Notes: a model not told the origin generated them from the sequence alone. A stretch of DNA of 44,968 nt from Rubrivivax sp. (GCA_027489455.1 JAIXZR010000312.1:1-44968); one strand, 5' to 3'. Shown: positions 32,373 through 41,042, numbered from the stretch's first letter. Numbers and translations: made by a program.

Positions 32373-33365
32373 TCAGGCATCGTTTGTTTTGTCAGTTTCG
32401 TTAAGTGCCTTCTTCTTGCGTAAGGCTTTGATGTCGCCCGGATCTCTTCGACTGAAGCCGATTGCCTCGTTGGAAGCCTGATGTCGAATCTCACTATCCG
32501 ATGGCGACCAGTCCCCGCGACGCCGGTAGATTGTTCGTGCCGGTGGCATGTAGACGTAAGTCTCAGCGACATAAAACGGCACTGTGGGATCAAGCTGCTC
32601 AAATTCAGATCCAAGAAATTTCTTGAGAACAAAGTCGAGCAAGGCAGGTTGAATTCGCCGCAACTCCCGAGACTGTTGCGCGTCGTGTAGCTGCGCGCGA
32701 ACTCTCTTGCCAAGTGCTCTGGCTGTATCTATACGGCCCGCGTCTTTGGCTTCCCTGAATAGGAGCAGGAACGTTGCGAGCAGGTCCAGCTTCAGAGGTT
32801 CTTCGTCAAAGGGGTACTCCCAAAGGTGTTCGTTCTCGACAACCCACCAGTCGCGGTGTGGCTGTTCATCCTCAGTAGCGCCGTAGTCGAAGAAGTTGGA
32901 ACTGACATCCTCGTGCATGCTTAGCAGCAGCTCGTTGACCACTGGGACGTGCGTGACAAAACGAGGGTCGAGCGCGATCCAGAGTGGGTGCTCGAAGACT
33001 TGCCTCGTTCTCGGGTAACGATCTCCGATGGTCGCAACGATGCCGGGATGCCCCTTGATGGTCACTGAAGGGGTTGGCTTTCCGAACTTGCCGTAGCGCT
33101 CCCAAAGGCGCTTCCTGCCCTCCCCGTCGTGCTGGAAGTGCTGCTCCAGGAGAGCGGGGGTATCGAACGGCGACTCGTGGGTCACCGACTCATACCAGGC
33201 AATCGTTCGGAACGTATCGATGATCGTTCGTTTCCGTCCGTCGACCTTGTCCGGGCCAGCCTTTGGAAGCTTCATGAGCTGGTAGGGCAACCAGGGGATG
33301 GAGCACGCATCTCGAAAAATGATCCGTCTAGTCGGAACGAGCACGCTGGTTGACGATCCGGTCAC
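32373..33365 (-). CDS. Hypothetical protein, ~330 residues
   Basis: Not recognised. It is transcribed towards the ATPase gene and ends 25 bases from its stop. The start is a GTG at 33365 or another at 33344 (VLVPTRR). Features include Trp/His/Asp-rich loops (QPHRDWWVVENEHLWEYPFDEEP), a helical middle (LLATFLLLFREAKDAGRIDTARALG) and a basic tail (ALRKKKALNETDKTND). No signal peptide or clear catalytic motif. It is divergent from the small wHTH gene at 33387, 21 bases away, so both may share control. Confidence 0.65.
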   Translation of the reverse strand: MTGSSTSVLVPTRRIIFRDACSIPWLPYQLMKLPKAGPDKVDGRKRTIIDTFRTIAWYESVTHESPFDTPALLEQHFQHDGEGRKRLWERYGKFGKPTPSVTIKGHPGIVATIGDRYPRTRQVFEHPLWIALDPRFVTHVPVVNELLLSMHEDVSSNFFDYGATEDEQPHRDWWVVENEHLWEYPFDEEPLKLDLLATFLLLFREAKDAGRIDTARALGKRVRAQLHDAQQSRELRRIQPALLDFVLKKFLGSEFEQLDPTVPFYVAETYVYMPPARTIYRRRGDWSPSDSEIRHQASNEAIGFSRRDPGDIKALRKKKALNETDKTNDA

Positions 33366-33386
33366 AGCATAACTTGTGGAACGACT

Positions 33387-33665
33387 GTGACAAAGAGAGC
33401 GCTCCCACCCGTCGTCGCCAGAACAGCGCCACTAGCGGGTGAGCTTGTCAGCGGTGAGGAGCTGTGGCGGCGCCTGGGATACAGGACTGCCGCGTCGTTC
33501 AGGCAAGCCGCGCACCGAAAGACGGTGCCTATCAAGATCTTCGATCTACCGAATCGGAGAGGCAAGCATGCCTTTAGGTCTGACCTCGACGCATGGGTCG
33601 CCGAACTCGTCGCAAACGCTGGCGCCAAGCCTGCTGGCCGCCAAGCAGAGGGGGGATCTGAATGA
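33387..33665 (+). CDS. Excisionase-like small wHTH protein
   Basis: A 92-residue basic protein with GTG start. LVSGEELWRRLGYRTAASFRQAAHRKTVPIKIFDLP ends in a conserved-looking FRSDLDAWVAEL, the layout of MerR-like winged-helix excisionases and AlpA-type regulators. It sits 245 bases before the transposase, in a stretch of several hairpins, so it may act as an accessory DNA-bending factor for the element or as a regulator of the divergent unknown gene. Both roles are inference. Confidence 0.6.
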   Translation: MTKRALPPVVARTAPLAGELVSGEELWRRLGYRTAASFRQAAHRKTVPIKIFDLPNRRGKHAFRSDLDAWVAELVANAGAKPAGRQAEGGSE

Positions 33666-33710
33666 CCTGAACGCCACCAGTTTCATTCCAGTCCACCCTG
33701 GAAGCACAGA

Positions 33711-33742
33711 CGCCACATGACTCTGGCAGGAGTCATGTGGCG
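33711..33742. repeat. Perfect 13-bp inverted repeat hairpin
   Basis: CGCCACATGACTC (33711-33723), loop TGGCAG, then GAGTCATGTGGCG (33730-33742). It lies 46 bases after the wHTH stop and has no T run, so it is an unlikely classical terminator. It could be a protein-binding dyad or a structured RNA. A second weaker repeat, GTGCGTA/TACGCAC, follows at 33747-33780. Confidence 0.7.
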
Positions 33743-33847
33743 CCAAGTGCGTAGACGGATGTAGAGCCTTCTATACGCACAGTGTCGATCCATTTCGAGC
33801 GGTTGTCAATTCGCCGGGCCCAGGCCTGCGAGGGGGAGTCGTTGCCT

Positions 33848-33896
33848 AAGGGGTGATCGCACGGACCTGTTCATCAGGCCCGCAGGGACCCCTTTT
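33848..33896. repeat. Hairpin just before the transposase start
   Basis: AAGGGGT (33848-33854) pairs with ACCCCTT (33888-33894), with an inner CCTG/CAGG stem, and TT follows. It ends 15 bases before the transposase ATG. Structures here often limit transposase expression from outside transcription; it could also act as a weak terminator. Confidence 0.6.
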
Positions 33897-33910
33897 GCCG
33901 CACGACAACC

Positions 33911-35023
33911 ATGACCTCCACCAGGAGCGAACACAAGAACTTTCTGATGCACGCCAAGTGCCGGGACTTCACCAACTTCGACGTCGCCAACATGAGTGAA
34001 GAGGAGTGCTACTGGCACTTCGTAGAAGCCAGATTCGGAAGCCGGGATACTTTCGCCTGTCCGGGGTGCGGAACCATCGCAACACACTACTACCGATCCA
34101 ATCGGCGCCAGTGGCGATGCAGACACTGCGACAAGGACTTTTCGTGCACGACCGGCACCGCCTTGCAGGACCGCAAGCTTCCGTTCAAGAAGCTGCTGTT
34201 CGGCATCTCCTACTTCGTCAGCGGTGCGAAGGGCATCGCGTCCCTGCACATGAGCCGCGTGCTCGACGTCCAGGTGAAGACCGCCTTTGTCTTCGCGGGC
34301 AAGCTCCGGGAAGCATTGGCGCGATCGGTCGATCAGACGCCGCTGTCAGGGACCGTCGAGTTGGACGGCGGGCACTTCTGCGGCAGACCGAGAAGTGGCC
34401 GAATCAGGAAGAAGCCGTCGACCACGGCAATCGCAGCGCTTGTCAAGGACGCGCTGAACAAGCAGGCAGGCAATGGGATCAGCCCGAAGCCCAGGCCGTC
34501 AATGACTCGCGCGAACATCAAACGACGTAAGAACCGCCGCATCGTCTTTGTGCTCCGGCAGCACAGCGGGACCCATGAGCGCGGTGCCGTCAGGACAATG
34601 ATCTCCGTTCTGACCGCCGAAACCGCTGACCAAGTGATGCCCGTGATCGAGGGTAACGTAGTCAAGGGCTCGAAGATCATGACTGACGAGTGCAACGCAT
34701 ACACACGGCTGAATGCGAACTACGAGCACGAGGTCGTCAACCACCAGATCGAGTACAGCACCATCGACGGCGTCAACGAGAACCAGGCGGAGAGTTACTT
34801 CTCGCGGTTGCGCCGATACGTCGTGGGCATCGCGCACAACACACGTCCCAAGTACCTGCCGGACATAGCATGGGAAATGGCGTGGCGCGAGGACTACAGG
34901 CGGAATCCGGAAGGCGAGAAGACCGCACACGTTCTCAAGTCCATGGCGGCCAACGGCCGTTCGCTCAAGTGGCGCGGCTACTGGCAACGGGCAAAGCTTC
35001 AGACCGTGTCTGCCCCTGCGTAG
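33911..35023 (+). CDS. IS1595-family transposase
   Basis: A 370-residue transposase of the IS1595 (ISXO2-like) family. The N-terminal zinc ribbon has C50-x2-C53 and C70-x2-C73 (CPGCG, CRHC). The catalytic core has D152 in ELDGGHFCG, D259 in MTDECNAYT and the later Asn/Glu motif in NENQAESYFSRLRR. Both Asp are intact and the protein looks full length, so it may be active. It is the only transposase in the 25.9-kb element and lies ~600 bases from the right end, the usual place for the enzyme of a transposon with cargo. The C-terminal 25 bases overlap the convergent gene at 34999-35586. No separate short IS ends were found around it. Confidence 0.92.
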   Translation: MTSTRSEHKNFLMHAKCRDFTNFDVANMSEEECYWHFVEARFGSRDTFACPGCGTIATHYYRSNRRQWRCRHCDKDFSCTTGTALQDRKLPFKKLLFGISYFVSGAKGIASLHMSRVLDVQVKTAFVFAGKLREALARSVDQTPLSGTVELDGGHFCGRPRSGRIRKKPSTTAIAALVKDALNKQAGNGISPKPRPSMTRANIKRRKNRRIVFVLRQHSGTHERGAVRTMISVLTAETADQVMPVIEGNVVKGSKIMTDECNAYTRLNANYEHEVVNHQIEYSTIDGVNENQAESYFSRLRRYVVGIAHNTRPKYLPDIAWEMAWREDYRRNPEGEKTAHVLKSMAANGRSLKWRGYWQRAKLQTVSAPA

Positions 35024-35586
35024 TCTCCAGGGCCACCCACAGCTGCCCAGCGCCCTTCCAAACTCGTTTTCGCAACATGGATGCGCCTGATCGCACCGAC
35101 GACTGCGAGGCGTCGCATGCGACGCCGCACGCGAAGGCGGAAGCTCTGGAACTCAGCATCGGACAGGGCGCAGCCAGACTGCTCGCACAGGCTCAGGGCG
35201 ATCTCGGTGGTAGTGAGCTCGGCGCCCTCGGACTCGCGTAGCGCCCTCAGAACCAGCCGAGTCATCTGGCCGTAGTCCATCGCCCAGCCGTTGTACTGAC
35301 TGCGGATCGGCGAGATGCGCGCCGGATCGACATCTACGTCGTACAGCCGGATCGATGCGTCGATGGCGGCCAGGTCGGCATCCAACGCCTTCAGCCGTCC
35401 GGGCCCATGAAGCTTGGCTGTTTCAAGCCGCCTCTGGCACGAGTTCAGCCGTTTCTGCGAGACGGCGACTTCTGCTTCAATCTGGGCGTAGAGCGCAGGT
35501 AGCCGCTCTTCGAGACGCTGCTTTTCGCCCAACAGACGCGCTCGACGCGTCAGCAACCATTTCAGAGCCGAAGGGATCTTGACCAT
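34999..35586 (-). CDS. Coiled-coil hypothetical protein at the right end of the element
   Basis: A 195-residue basic protein. The first ~80 residues are a likely coiled coil (GEKQRLEERLPALYAQIEAE ... LNSCQRRLETAK). The middle looks like a winged helix (MTRLVLRALRESEGAELTTTEIALSLCEQSG ... FRLRVRRRMRRL). Its ATG at 35586 lies 36 bases inside the right terminal repeat and its 3' end overlaps the transposase gene. It may be a transposition accessory or target-choice protein, by position only. I do not recognise a family. Confidence 0.65.
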   Translation of the reverse strand: MVKIPSALKWLLTRRARLLGEKQRLEERLPALYAQIEAEVAVSQKRLNSCQRRLETAKLHGPGRLKALDADLAAIDASIRLYDVDVDPARISPIRSQYNGWAMDYGQMTRLVLRALRESEGAELTTTEIALSLCEQSGCALSDAEFQSFRLRVRRRMRRLAVVGAIRRIHVAKTSLEGRWAAVGGPGDYAGADTV

Positions 35587-35621
35587 GCACACACTGTATG
35601 CATGGCCAGTTCTTTCACCCA

Positions 35622-35651
35622 GGGCAACAGCTACTCAGTAGCGCCGCCCAT
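35622..35651. repeat. Right end of inserted element: 22-bp terminal inverted repeat plus 8-bp target duplication
   Basis: The 22 bases at 35622-35643 (starting GGGCAACA and ending GCTACTCAGTAGCG) are the exact inverse of 9763-9784. CCGCCCAT (35644-35651) repeats 9755-9762 directly. The chromosomal terminator of glxR begins five bases further on. Confidence 0.85.
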
Positions 35652-35655
35652 CGAA

Positions 35656-35688
35656 AAAGCCCCCGCACGGCAACCGCGCGGGGGCTTT
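35656..35688. terminator. Bidirectional terminator at the end of the gcl-hyi-glxR operon
   Basis: AAAGCCCCCGC (35656-35666) and GCGGGGGCTTT (35678-35688) form a strong stem with A and T runs outside, so it works for the leftward operon ending at 35742. In the empty site it would also have ended the PEP-CTERM unit now 26 kb away. Confidence 0.85.
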
Positions 35689-35741
35689 GTCTTTGTCTTT
35701 GTCTTGGGCTTGCCGGGCCTTCGGTGCGCCCGTGGCGATGC

Positions 35742-36644
35742 TCAGGCCGCGTCGGGCGCCACGGGGTGTGCAGCCAACATCTCCAGCGCCTTCACCAGCG
35801 CGGAATGGTCCATGTCCTTCAGCCCGTTGGCCGCGCAGGCCTGCATCAGCTGCGCGGCCCCCGCCGTCTGTGGCAGCGCCACGCCCAGGGCGCGGGCGCC
35901 GGCCAGGGCCAGGTTCAGGTCCTTCTGGTGCAGCCCGATGCGAAAGCCCGGGTTGAAGGTGCGCTTGATCATGCGTTCGCCATGCACTTCCAGGATGCGG
36001 CTGCTGGCAAAGCCGCCCATCAGCGCCTGGCGCACCTTGGCGGGGTCGGCGCCGGCCTTGCTGGCGAAGACCAGGGCTTCGCCGACGGCGGCGATGTTCA
36101 GCGCCACGATGATCTGGTTGGCCACCTTGGTGGTCTGGCCGTCACCGTTGCCACCCACGTGGGTGATGTTCTTGCCCATCAGCGCGAACAGCGGCTTGAC
36201 GCGTTCGAACGCGGCTTCGGGCCCGCCCACCATGATCGTCAGGCTGGCGGCCTTGGCGCCCACTTCGCCGCCGCTGACGGGCGCGTCCAGGTAGTCGCAG
36301 CCCAGTTCGTTGATGCGGGCGGCGAAGCACTTGGTGTCGATGGGCGAGATGCTGCTCATGTCGACCACGGTCTTGCCGGCCGACAGGCCGGAGGCGATGC
36401 CGGTCTCGCCGAAAAGCACGGCTTCGACGTCCGGCGTGTCGGGCACCATCGTGAAGATGATGTCGGCCTTCTGCGCCACTTCGCGCGCGCTGGCGCAGGC
36501 CACGGCACCGGCTTCCAGCAGGGCGGCGGGCACCTTGCTGCGCGTGGTGACGAAGAGTTCGTGGCCGGCGGCCCGCAGGTGGCCGGCCATGGGCGTGCCC
36601 ATGATGCCCAGGCCGATGAAGCCCAGTTTCAAGCTCGTCGTCAT
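35742..36644 (-). CDS. glxR: 2-hydroxy-3-oxopropionate (tartronate semialdehyde) reductase
   Basis: A 300-residue member of the 3-hydroxyisobutyrate dehydrogenase family that reduces tartronate semialdehyde to D-glycerate with NAD(P)H. It has the dinucleotide motif GFIGLGIMGTPM, the substrate motif DAPVSGGEVGA and the catalytic Lys in GQTTKVANQ. As third gene after gcl and hyi it completes the glyoxylate-to-glycerate route. The reductase could also serve galactarate breakdown (as GarR) from the pectin operon in the same region. It starts 48 bases after hyi. Confidence 0.93.
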   Translation of the reverse strand: MTTSLKLGFIGLGIMGTPMAGHLRAAGHELFVTTRSKVPAALLEAGAVACASAREVAQKADIIFTMVPDTPDVEAVLFGETGIASGLSAGKTVVDMSSISPIDTKCFAARINELGCDYLDAPVSGGEVGAKAASLTIMVGGPEAAFERVKPLFALMGKNITHVGGNGDGQTTKVANQIIVALNIAAVGEALVFASKAGADPAKVRQALMGGFASSRILEVHGERMIKRTFNPGFRIGLHQKDLNLALAGARALGVALPQTAGAAQLMQACAANGLKDMDHSALVKALEMLAAHPVAPDAA

Positions 36645-36691
36645 CGCGGCGTTGTCCTTGGTTGCAGTGTGCGTGTTGTCGGGTGGCCGCG

Positions 36692-37495
36692 TCAGCTTCT
36701 GGCGCGCAGCAGGCGGCGTGCGCCTTCCAGCCAGGCCAGGCCGGCTTCGGTGGTGCCTGCGGGCTTGTACTCACAACCCACGTGGCCGCTGTACCCCAGC
36801 TTGTCCAGCAGGTTGAACAGGAAGGGGTAGTTGATCTCGCCCGTGCCGGGCTCGTTGCGGCCCGGGTTGTCGGCCACCTGGATGTGGCCGATGCGTGCGA
36901 GGTGCCGGCTGAGCGTGCCGCCGAGCTCGCCTTCGCTGCGCTGCGCGTGATAGATGTCGTACTGCAGGAACAGGTTGTCCGCGCCGACCTCGTCCATCAC
37001 CGCCAGCGCCTGTGCGCTGGTGCTGAGCCAGAAGCCCGGCACATCACGGGTGTTGACGGGCTCGATCAGCAGTTTCAGGCCGGCTTCGTGAAGCGCCGCC
37101 GCAGCGAACTTCAGGTTGTCGACGAAGGTCTGGTGCACCACGGCATCGGGCACGCCGGCAGGCGCCTTGCCCGCCAGGCAGTTGAGCTGCTTCACCCCCA
37201 GTGTCGTGGCGTAGTCGATGGCCTTGGCCACGCCGGCGCGGAACTCTTCCACCCGGTCGGGCAGGCAGGCGATGCCGCGTTCGCCGGCGGCCCAGTCGCC
37301 CGCCGGCAAGTTGTGCAGCACCATCGTCAGGCGGTTGGCCACCAGCCGGTCGCGGATCGACAAGGCCGTGGCTTCGTAGGGGAACTGCAGTTCCACGGTC
37401 GAGAAGCCTGCCCGCGCGGCGCGCTCGAAGCGCTCCAGCAGGGGCACCTCGGTGAACAGCATCGACAGGTTGGCGGCAAAACGGGGCATCGTCAT
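36692..37495 (-). CDS. hyi: Hydroxypyruvate isomerase
   Basis: A 267-residue TIM-barrel isomerase (AP-endonuclease-2-like fold) that interconverts hydroxypyruvate and tartronate semialdehyde. Recognisable parts are MPRFAANLSMLFTEVP, VELQFPYE, LLIEPVNTRDVPGF with a metal-binding Glu, FLQYDIYHAQRSEG and GHIQVADNPGRNEPGTGEI, typical of Hyi. The ATG overlaps the gcl stop as TGATG. A second ATG six bases later (37489) is equally usable. It is the middle gene of the operon. Confidence 0.93.
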   Translation of the reverse strand: MTMPRFAANLSMLFTEVPLLERFERAARAGFSTVELQFPYEATALSIRDRLVANRLTMVLHNLPAGDWAAGERGIACLPDRVEEFRAGVAKAIDYATTLGVKQLNCLAGKAPAGVPDAVVHQTFVDNLKFAAAALHEAGLKLLIEPVNTRDVPGFWLSTSAQALAVMDEVGADNLFLQYDIYHAQRSEGELGGTLSRHLARIGHIQVADNPGRNEPGTGEINYPFLFNLLDKLGYSGHVGCEYKPAGTTEAGLAWLEGARRLLRARS

Positions 37496-39285
37496 CACTC
37501 CAGCAGTCCTGCCATTTCCAGGCCCTGGCGGCCTTCGGGGTGGCGGCAGTCGACGTCTTCGAACTCGTTGATCTTGTCGATCTCGGTGCCCATCGAGATG
37601 TTGGTCACCTTTTCCAGGATGCATTCCACCACCACCGGAACACGCAGATCGTGCGCCAGGGCTTTGGCCTGCACCAGGGCGGCTTCGATCTTGTCCGGGT
37701 CGGTCACGCGCAGGGCCTTGCAACCCATGCCTTCCACCACCTTGGCGTGGTCCATGCCGTAGCCCTTGAGCGCCGGGTCTTCCACGTTGATGTTGTCGAA
37801 GGCCAGCTGCACGCAGAAGTCCATGTCGAAACCGCGCTGGCTCTGGCGGATCAGGCCCAGGTAGCTGTTGTTCACCAGTACCACCACCATCGGCAGCTTG
37901 AACTGCGCACCGACGGCCAGCTCTTCGATCAGGAACTGGAAGTCATAGTCGCCGCACAGGCCCACCACGGTCTTGGTGGGGTCGCTGGCCACCACGCCCA
38001 GGGCGGCGGGCAGCGTCCAGCCGAGCGGGCCGGCCTGGCCGCAGTTGATCCACTGGCGCGGCTCGAACACGTGCAGGAACTGCGCGCCGGCGATCTGGCT
38101 CAGGCCGATCGTGGTGACGTACACCGTGTCGCGGCCAAAGGCCTTGTTCATCTCTTCGTAGACGCGCTGCGGCTTGATGGGCACCTGGTCGAAGTGCGTC
38201 TTGCGGTGCATCAGGCGCTTGCGCTCCTGGCAGCGGAAGACCCAGTCGGAACGATCCTTCAAGGCAGCAGCGGCCTTGCGCTCACGCGCCACTTCCACGA
38301 ACAGTTCCAGCGCCACCTTGGCGTCGCTGACGATGCCGAAATCGGGCATGAAGACGCGGCCGATCTGCGTCGGTTCGATGTCCACGTGCACGAAGGTGCG
38401 ACCCTTGGTGTAGGTCTCGACGCTGCCGGTGTGGCGGTTGGCCCAGCGGTTGCCGATGCCCAGCACGAAGTCAGAAGCCAGCATCGTGGCATTGCCGTAG
38501 CGGTGGCTGGTCTGCAGACCCACCATGCCGGCCATGAGCGGGTGGTCGTCGGGGATCGTGCCCCAGCCCATCAGGGTGGGGATCACGGGCACGTTGGTCA
38601 GCTCGGCCAGTTCCACCAGCAGGCTGGCGGCGTCGGCGTTGATCACGCCGCCACCGGCCACGATCAGCGGCTTCTCGGATGCCTGCAGCATGTCCAGCGC
38701 ACGCTCGATCTGCTTGCGCGTGGCCTGCGGCTTGTAGACGGGCAGGGGCTCGTAGGTGTCGATGTCGAATTCGATCTCGGCCATTTGCACGTCGAACGGC
38801 AGGTCGATCAGCACCGGGCCCGGGCGGCCGCTGCGCATCTCGTGGAAGGCCTGCTGGAACACGCGCGGCACCAGGCCGGGTTCGCGCACGGTGACGCTCA
38901 TCTTGGTGACGGGCTTGGCGATGGACTCGATGTCCACGGCCTGGAAGTCTTCCTTGTACAGCCGCGCGCGCGGTGCCTGGCCGGTGATGCACAGGATGGG
39001 AATGCTGTCGGCGCTGGCGCTGTACAGGCCCGTGATCATGTCCGTGCCGGCCGGGCCGCTGGTGCCGATGCACACGCCGATGTTGCCGGCGCGCGCGCGG
39101 GTGTAGCCCTCGGCCATGTGGCTGGCGGCTTCAACGTGGCGGGCCAGGATGTGGCTGATGCTCTGGCGCTCGCGCAGCGCGGCATACAGCGGGTTGATGG
39201 CGGCACCGGGCACGCCGAAGGCCTGCGTGATGCCTTCCTTTTCCATCACCAGCACGGCGGCCATTGCGGCCTTCATCTTTGCCAT
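37495..39285 (-). CDS. gcl: Glyoxylate carboligase
   Basis: A 596-residue thiamine-diphosphate enzyme that joins two glyoxylates to tartronate semialdehyde and CO2. It has the known hallmark of Gcl: at the position of the universal catalytic Glu it carries Val ([14 protein letters not shown]51), as in the Escherichia coli enzyme. The ThDP-binding region is GDYDFQF ... VNNSYLGLI. Length and motifs are complete. It is the first gene of the operon; the ~130 bases upstream contain an inverted repeat that may be an operator. Confidence 0.96.
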   Translation of the reverse strand: MAKMKAAMAAVLVMEKEGITQAFGVPGAAINPLYAALRERQSISHILARHVEAASHMAEGYTRARAGNIGVCIGTSGPAGTDMITGLYSASADSIPILCITGQAPRARLYKEDFQAVDIESIAKPVTKMSVTVREPGLVPRVFQQAFHEMRSGRPGPVLIDLPFDVQMAEIEFDIDTYEPLPVYKPQATRKQIERALDMLQASEKPLIVAGGGVINADAASLLVELAELTNVPVIPTLMGWGTIPDDHPLMAGMVGLQTSHRYGNATMLASDFVLGIGNRWANRHTGSVETYTKGRTFVHVDIEPTQIGRVFMPDFGIVSDAKVALELFVEVARERKAAAALKDRSDWVFRCQERKRLMHRKTHFDQVPIKPQRVYEEMNKAFGRDTVYVTTIGLSQIAGAQFLHVFEPRQWINCGQAGPLGWTLPAALGVVASDPTKTVVGLCGDYDFQFLIEELAVGAQFKLPMVVVLVNNSYLGLIRQSQRGFDMDFCVQLAFDNINVEDPALKGYGMDHAKVVEGMGCKALRVTDPDKIEAALVQAKALAHDLRVPVVVECILEKVTNISMGTEIDKINEFEDVDCRHPEGRQGLEMAGLLE

Positions 39286-39372
39286 CGTCGTCTCCAGTCG
39301 GGTTGTGTCCAGGAACTGAAGCGATCTTCGCGGTGACGGCGCGGCCCGGCTAGCCGCTGCAGGAGCATTTGG

Positions 39373-39393
39373 GTCATTCCCTGCAGGAATGAC
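39373..39393. promoter_or_regulatory. Inverted repeat between gcl and the chemoreceptor gene
   Basis: GTCATTCC-CTGCA-GGAATGAC lies 88 bases upstream of the gcl start and 26 bases after the chemoreceptor stop, both genes reading leftward. It could be an operator for gcl (a LysR- or IclR/GntR-type regulator is usual) or a terminator stem without a T run. Confidence 0.5.
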
Positions 39394-39418
39394 TGGCGCT
39401 TGCGCGAGGCGCGGCCGA

Positions 39419-40960
39419 TCAGACCGTGGCTTCGAGCTTGAAGGTCGACACGACGCCCTGCAGGCGCAGGGCCTGCTCCTTCAGGCTTTGCGCCGCGGCA
39501 GCGCTCTGCTCTACTAGCGCGGCATTCTGCTGCGTCATCTGGTCGAGCTGCGCGACCGCGCCGTTGACGGCACCGATGCCGCTGCTCTGTTCGCCGGCCG
39601 AATGGCTGATCTCGGCAATGATCTGCGCCACGCGCTGCACGCTGCTGACGATCTCGTCCATCGCCTGGCCGGCGTCCTGCACCTGGCGCGAGCCGGCTTC
39701 GACGCGTTCGACGCTGTTGCCGATCAGGGTCTTGATCTCGCGTGACGCCGCGGCGCTGCGCTGGGCCAGCGTGCGGACTTCGGCCGCCACCACGGCAAAG
39801 CCGCGGCCCTGTTCGCCGGCCCGCGCGGCTTCCACGGCCGCGTTCAGCGCCAGGATGTTGGTCTGGAAGGCGATGCTGTCGATGGTGCCGATGATGTCGC
39901 CGATCTGCCGGCTGCTGGCCTGGATCGCGCCCATGGTCTGCACGACCTCGCCCACCACCGAGCCGCCGCGCTGCGCGGCCTGCGCCGCTGTATCGGCCAG
40001 GCTGCGGGCCTGCTGGGCCGACGCCGCCGATTGCTGCACCGTGCCGGTGATCTGTTCCATCGAGCTGGCCGTCTGCTGCAGGTTGCTGGCGGTGTGCTCG
40101 GTGCGACTGCTCAGGTCGGCATTGCCGCGGGCAATCTCGTCGCTGGCCGTACCCACGTATTCCACGCCCTGGCGCACCTCCCGCACCACGCCCACCAGCG
40201 AGGTGCGGGCCCGCTCCAGCGCCTTCATCAGGCTGCCGATCTCATCGTCGCGCTGCACGAGCACGGGCGTGCCCAACTGGCCATTGCCGATGCGGTCGGC
40301 GGCCTGGCCGGCCTCGTGCAAGGCCAGGCCCAGGCCGCGGCCGAAGCGCCAGGACAGCCCCACCGCGCAGGCCACGCCCGCCAGCGCCAGCACGGCGACC
40401 AGCCGGTAGAGGTTCTGGAACGCCGTTGCCACCTGGGCTTCCAGCCGGCGCATCTCGGCCTGCTGGCCTTCCACCAGCGCCTGGCCCACGGCCAGGTAGC
40501 GCTCGGTTACAGGCACGAAGCGCGACGACACCAGCGCGCGGGCGCCGGCATCGTCGCCGCCGTCCTTCAGCCGGTTGATCTCGTCGCGCGCGGCCAGCCA
40601 TTCCTTGCGCACCTCACCCACGGCTTCGGCGCGCTGGCGCGCGGCGGGGTCGGTCACCTGGTCCAGAAAGGCTTTCTGCGTGGCGCTGGTGCCGCGCGAG
40701 GTGGCAGCCATCGATTCCTTGAAGAAATCGAACAGCTCCTTGCCCGGCGTGTGCGCCACTGCCAGCGATCTTGCCGAGTTCTGGCGCACGTCGGCCAGCC
40801 ACTGGCTGGCCAGCACGGACAGCTCGCTCTCGCGCTTCATGGCGGCGGTGGTTTCGCGCACCGCTTCGACCTTCAGGGCGGTGATGCCGATGACGGCCAT
40901 AAAGATGGCCACGACGGCGGCGTAGCCCAGGGACAGGCGGGTGCGGAGTGAAAGAGTCAT
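39419..40960 (-). CDS. Methyl-accepting chemotaxis protein
   Basis: A 513-residue chemoreceptor. TM1 is at ~10-30, a periplasmic four-helix-bundle-type domain at ~31-185, TM2 at ~186-204, then a HAMP region ([12 protein letters not shown] ... [12 protein letters not shown]) and the signalling hairpin with [18 protein letters not shown] and [16 protein letters not shown]. The tip sequence that binds CheA/CheW is conserved. There is no NWETF-type CheR tether at the C-terminus. The ligand is unknown. The ATG at 40960 is chosen because residues upstream of it are unlike the family. It is divergent from the LysR gene. Confidence 0.93.
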   Translation of the reverse strand: MTLSLRTRLSLGYAAVVAIFMAVIGITALKVEAVRETTAAMKRESELSVLASQWLADVRQNSARSLAVAHTPGKELFDFFKESMAATSRGTSATQKAFLDQVTDPAARQRAEAVGEVRKEWLAARDEINRLKDGGDDAGARALVSSRFVPVTERYLAVGQALVEGQQAEMRRLEAQVATAFQNLYRLVAVLALAGVACAVGLSWRFGRGLGLALHEAGQAADRIGNGQLGTPVLVQRDDEIGSLMKALERARTSLVGVVREVRQGVEYVGTASDEIARGNADLSSRTEHTASNLQQTASSMEQITGTVQQSAASAQQARSLADTAAQAAQRGGSVVGEVVQTMGAIQASSRQIGDIIGTIDSIAFQTNILALNAAVEAARAGEQGRGFAVVAAEVRTLAQRSAAASREIKTLIGNSVERVEAGSRQVQDAGQAMDEIVSSVQRVAQIIAEISHSAGEQSSGIGAVNGAVAQLDQMTQQNAALVEQSAAAAQSLKEQALRLQGVVSTFKLEATV

Positions 40961-41042
40961 GTGGGGGTCCATGCGTACTGATGCAGTGGCCGCGTTATCG
41001 GCGCGGGGACGGGACGGCTTGAGCAGCAGATACTCCCGGGCC

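Larger units (their letters stand above)
9763..35643. mobile_element. 25.9-kb transposon-like genomic island (IS1595-family transposase, defence cargo)
   Basis: The element is bounded by perfect 22-bp inverted repeats (9763-9784, 35622-35643) and perfect 8-bp direct repeats (9755-9762, 35644-35651). Removing it and one repeat would join the end of the PEP-CTERM unit to the glxR terminator, giving a plausible empty site between two convergent genes. Inside, base composition is lower than in the flanks, especially at 10.1-11.3 and 15.1-15.4 kb. The sole recognisable DNA-mobility enzyme is the IS1595-family transposase at 33911. IS1595-type elements are known to make 8-bp duplications and some carry passenger genes, though 26 kb would be unusually large. 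No integrase, tRNA or att core was seen. That this transposase acts on these ends is inference. Confidence 0.78.

Noticed and set aside
33711-33742. Calling the 13-bp hairpin a rho-independent terminator of the wHTH gene.
   Set aside because: No T run follows on either strand, so only an inverted repeat is reported.
9763-35643. An integrative element inserted at a tRNA by a tyrosine recombinase.
   Set aside because: No tRNA, no integrase, and the ends are inverted rather than direct repeats, with a short flanking duplication.
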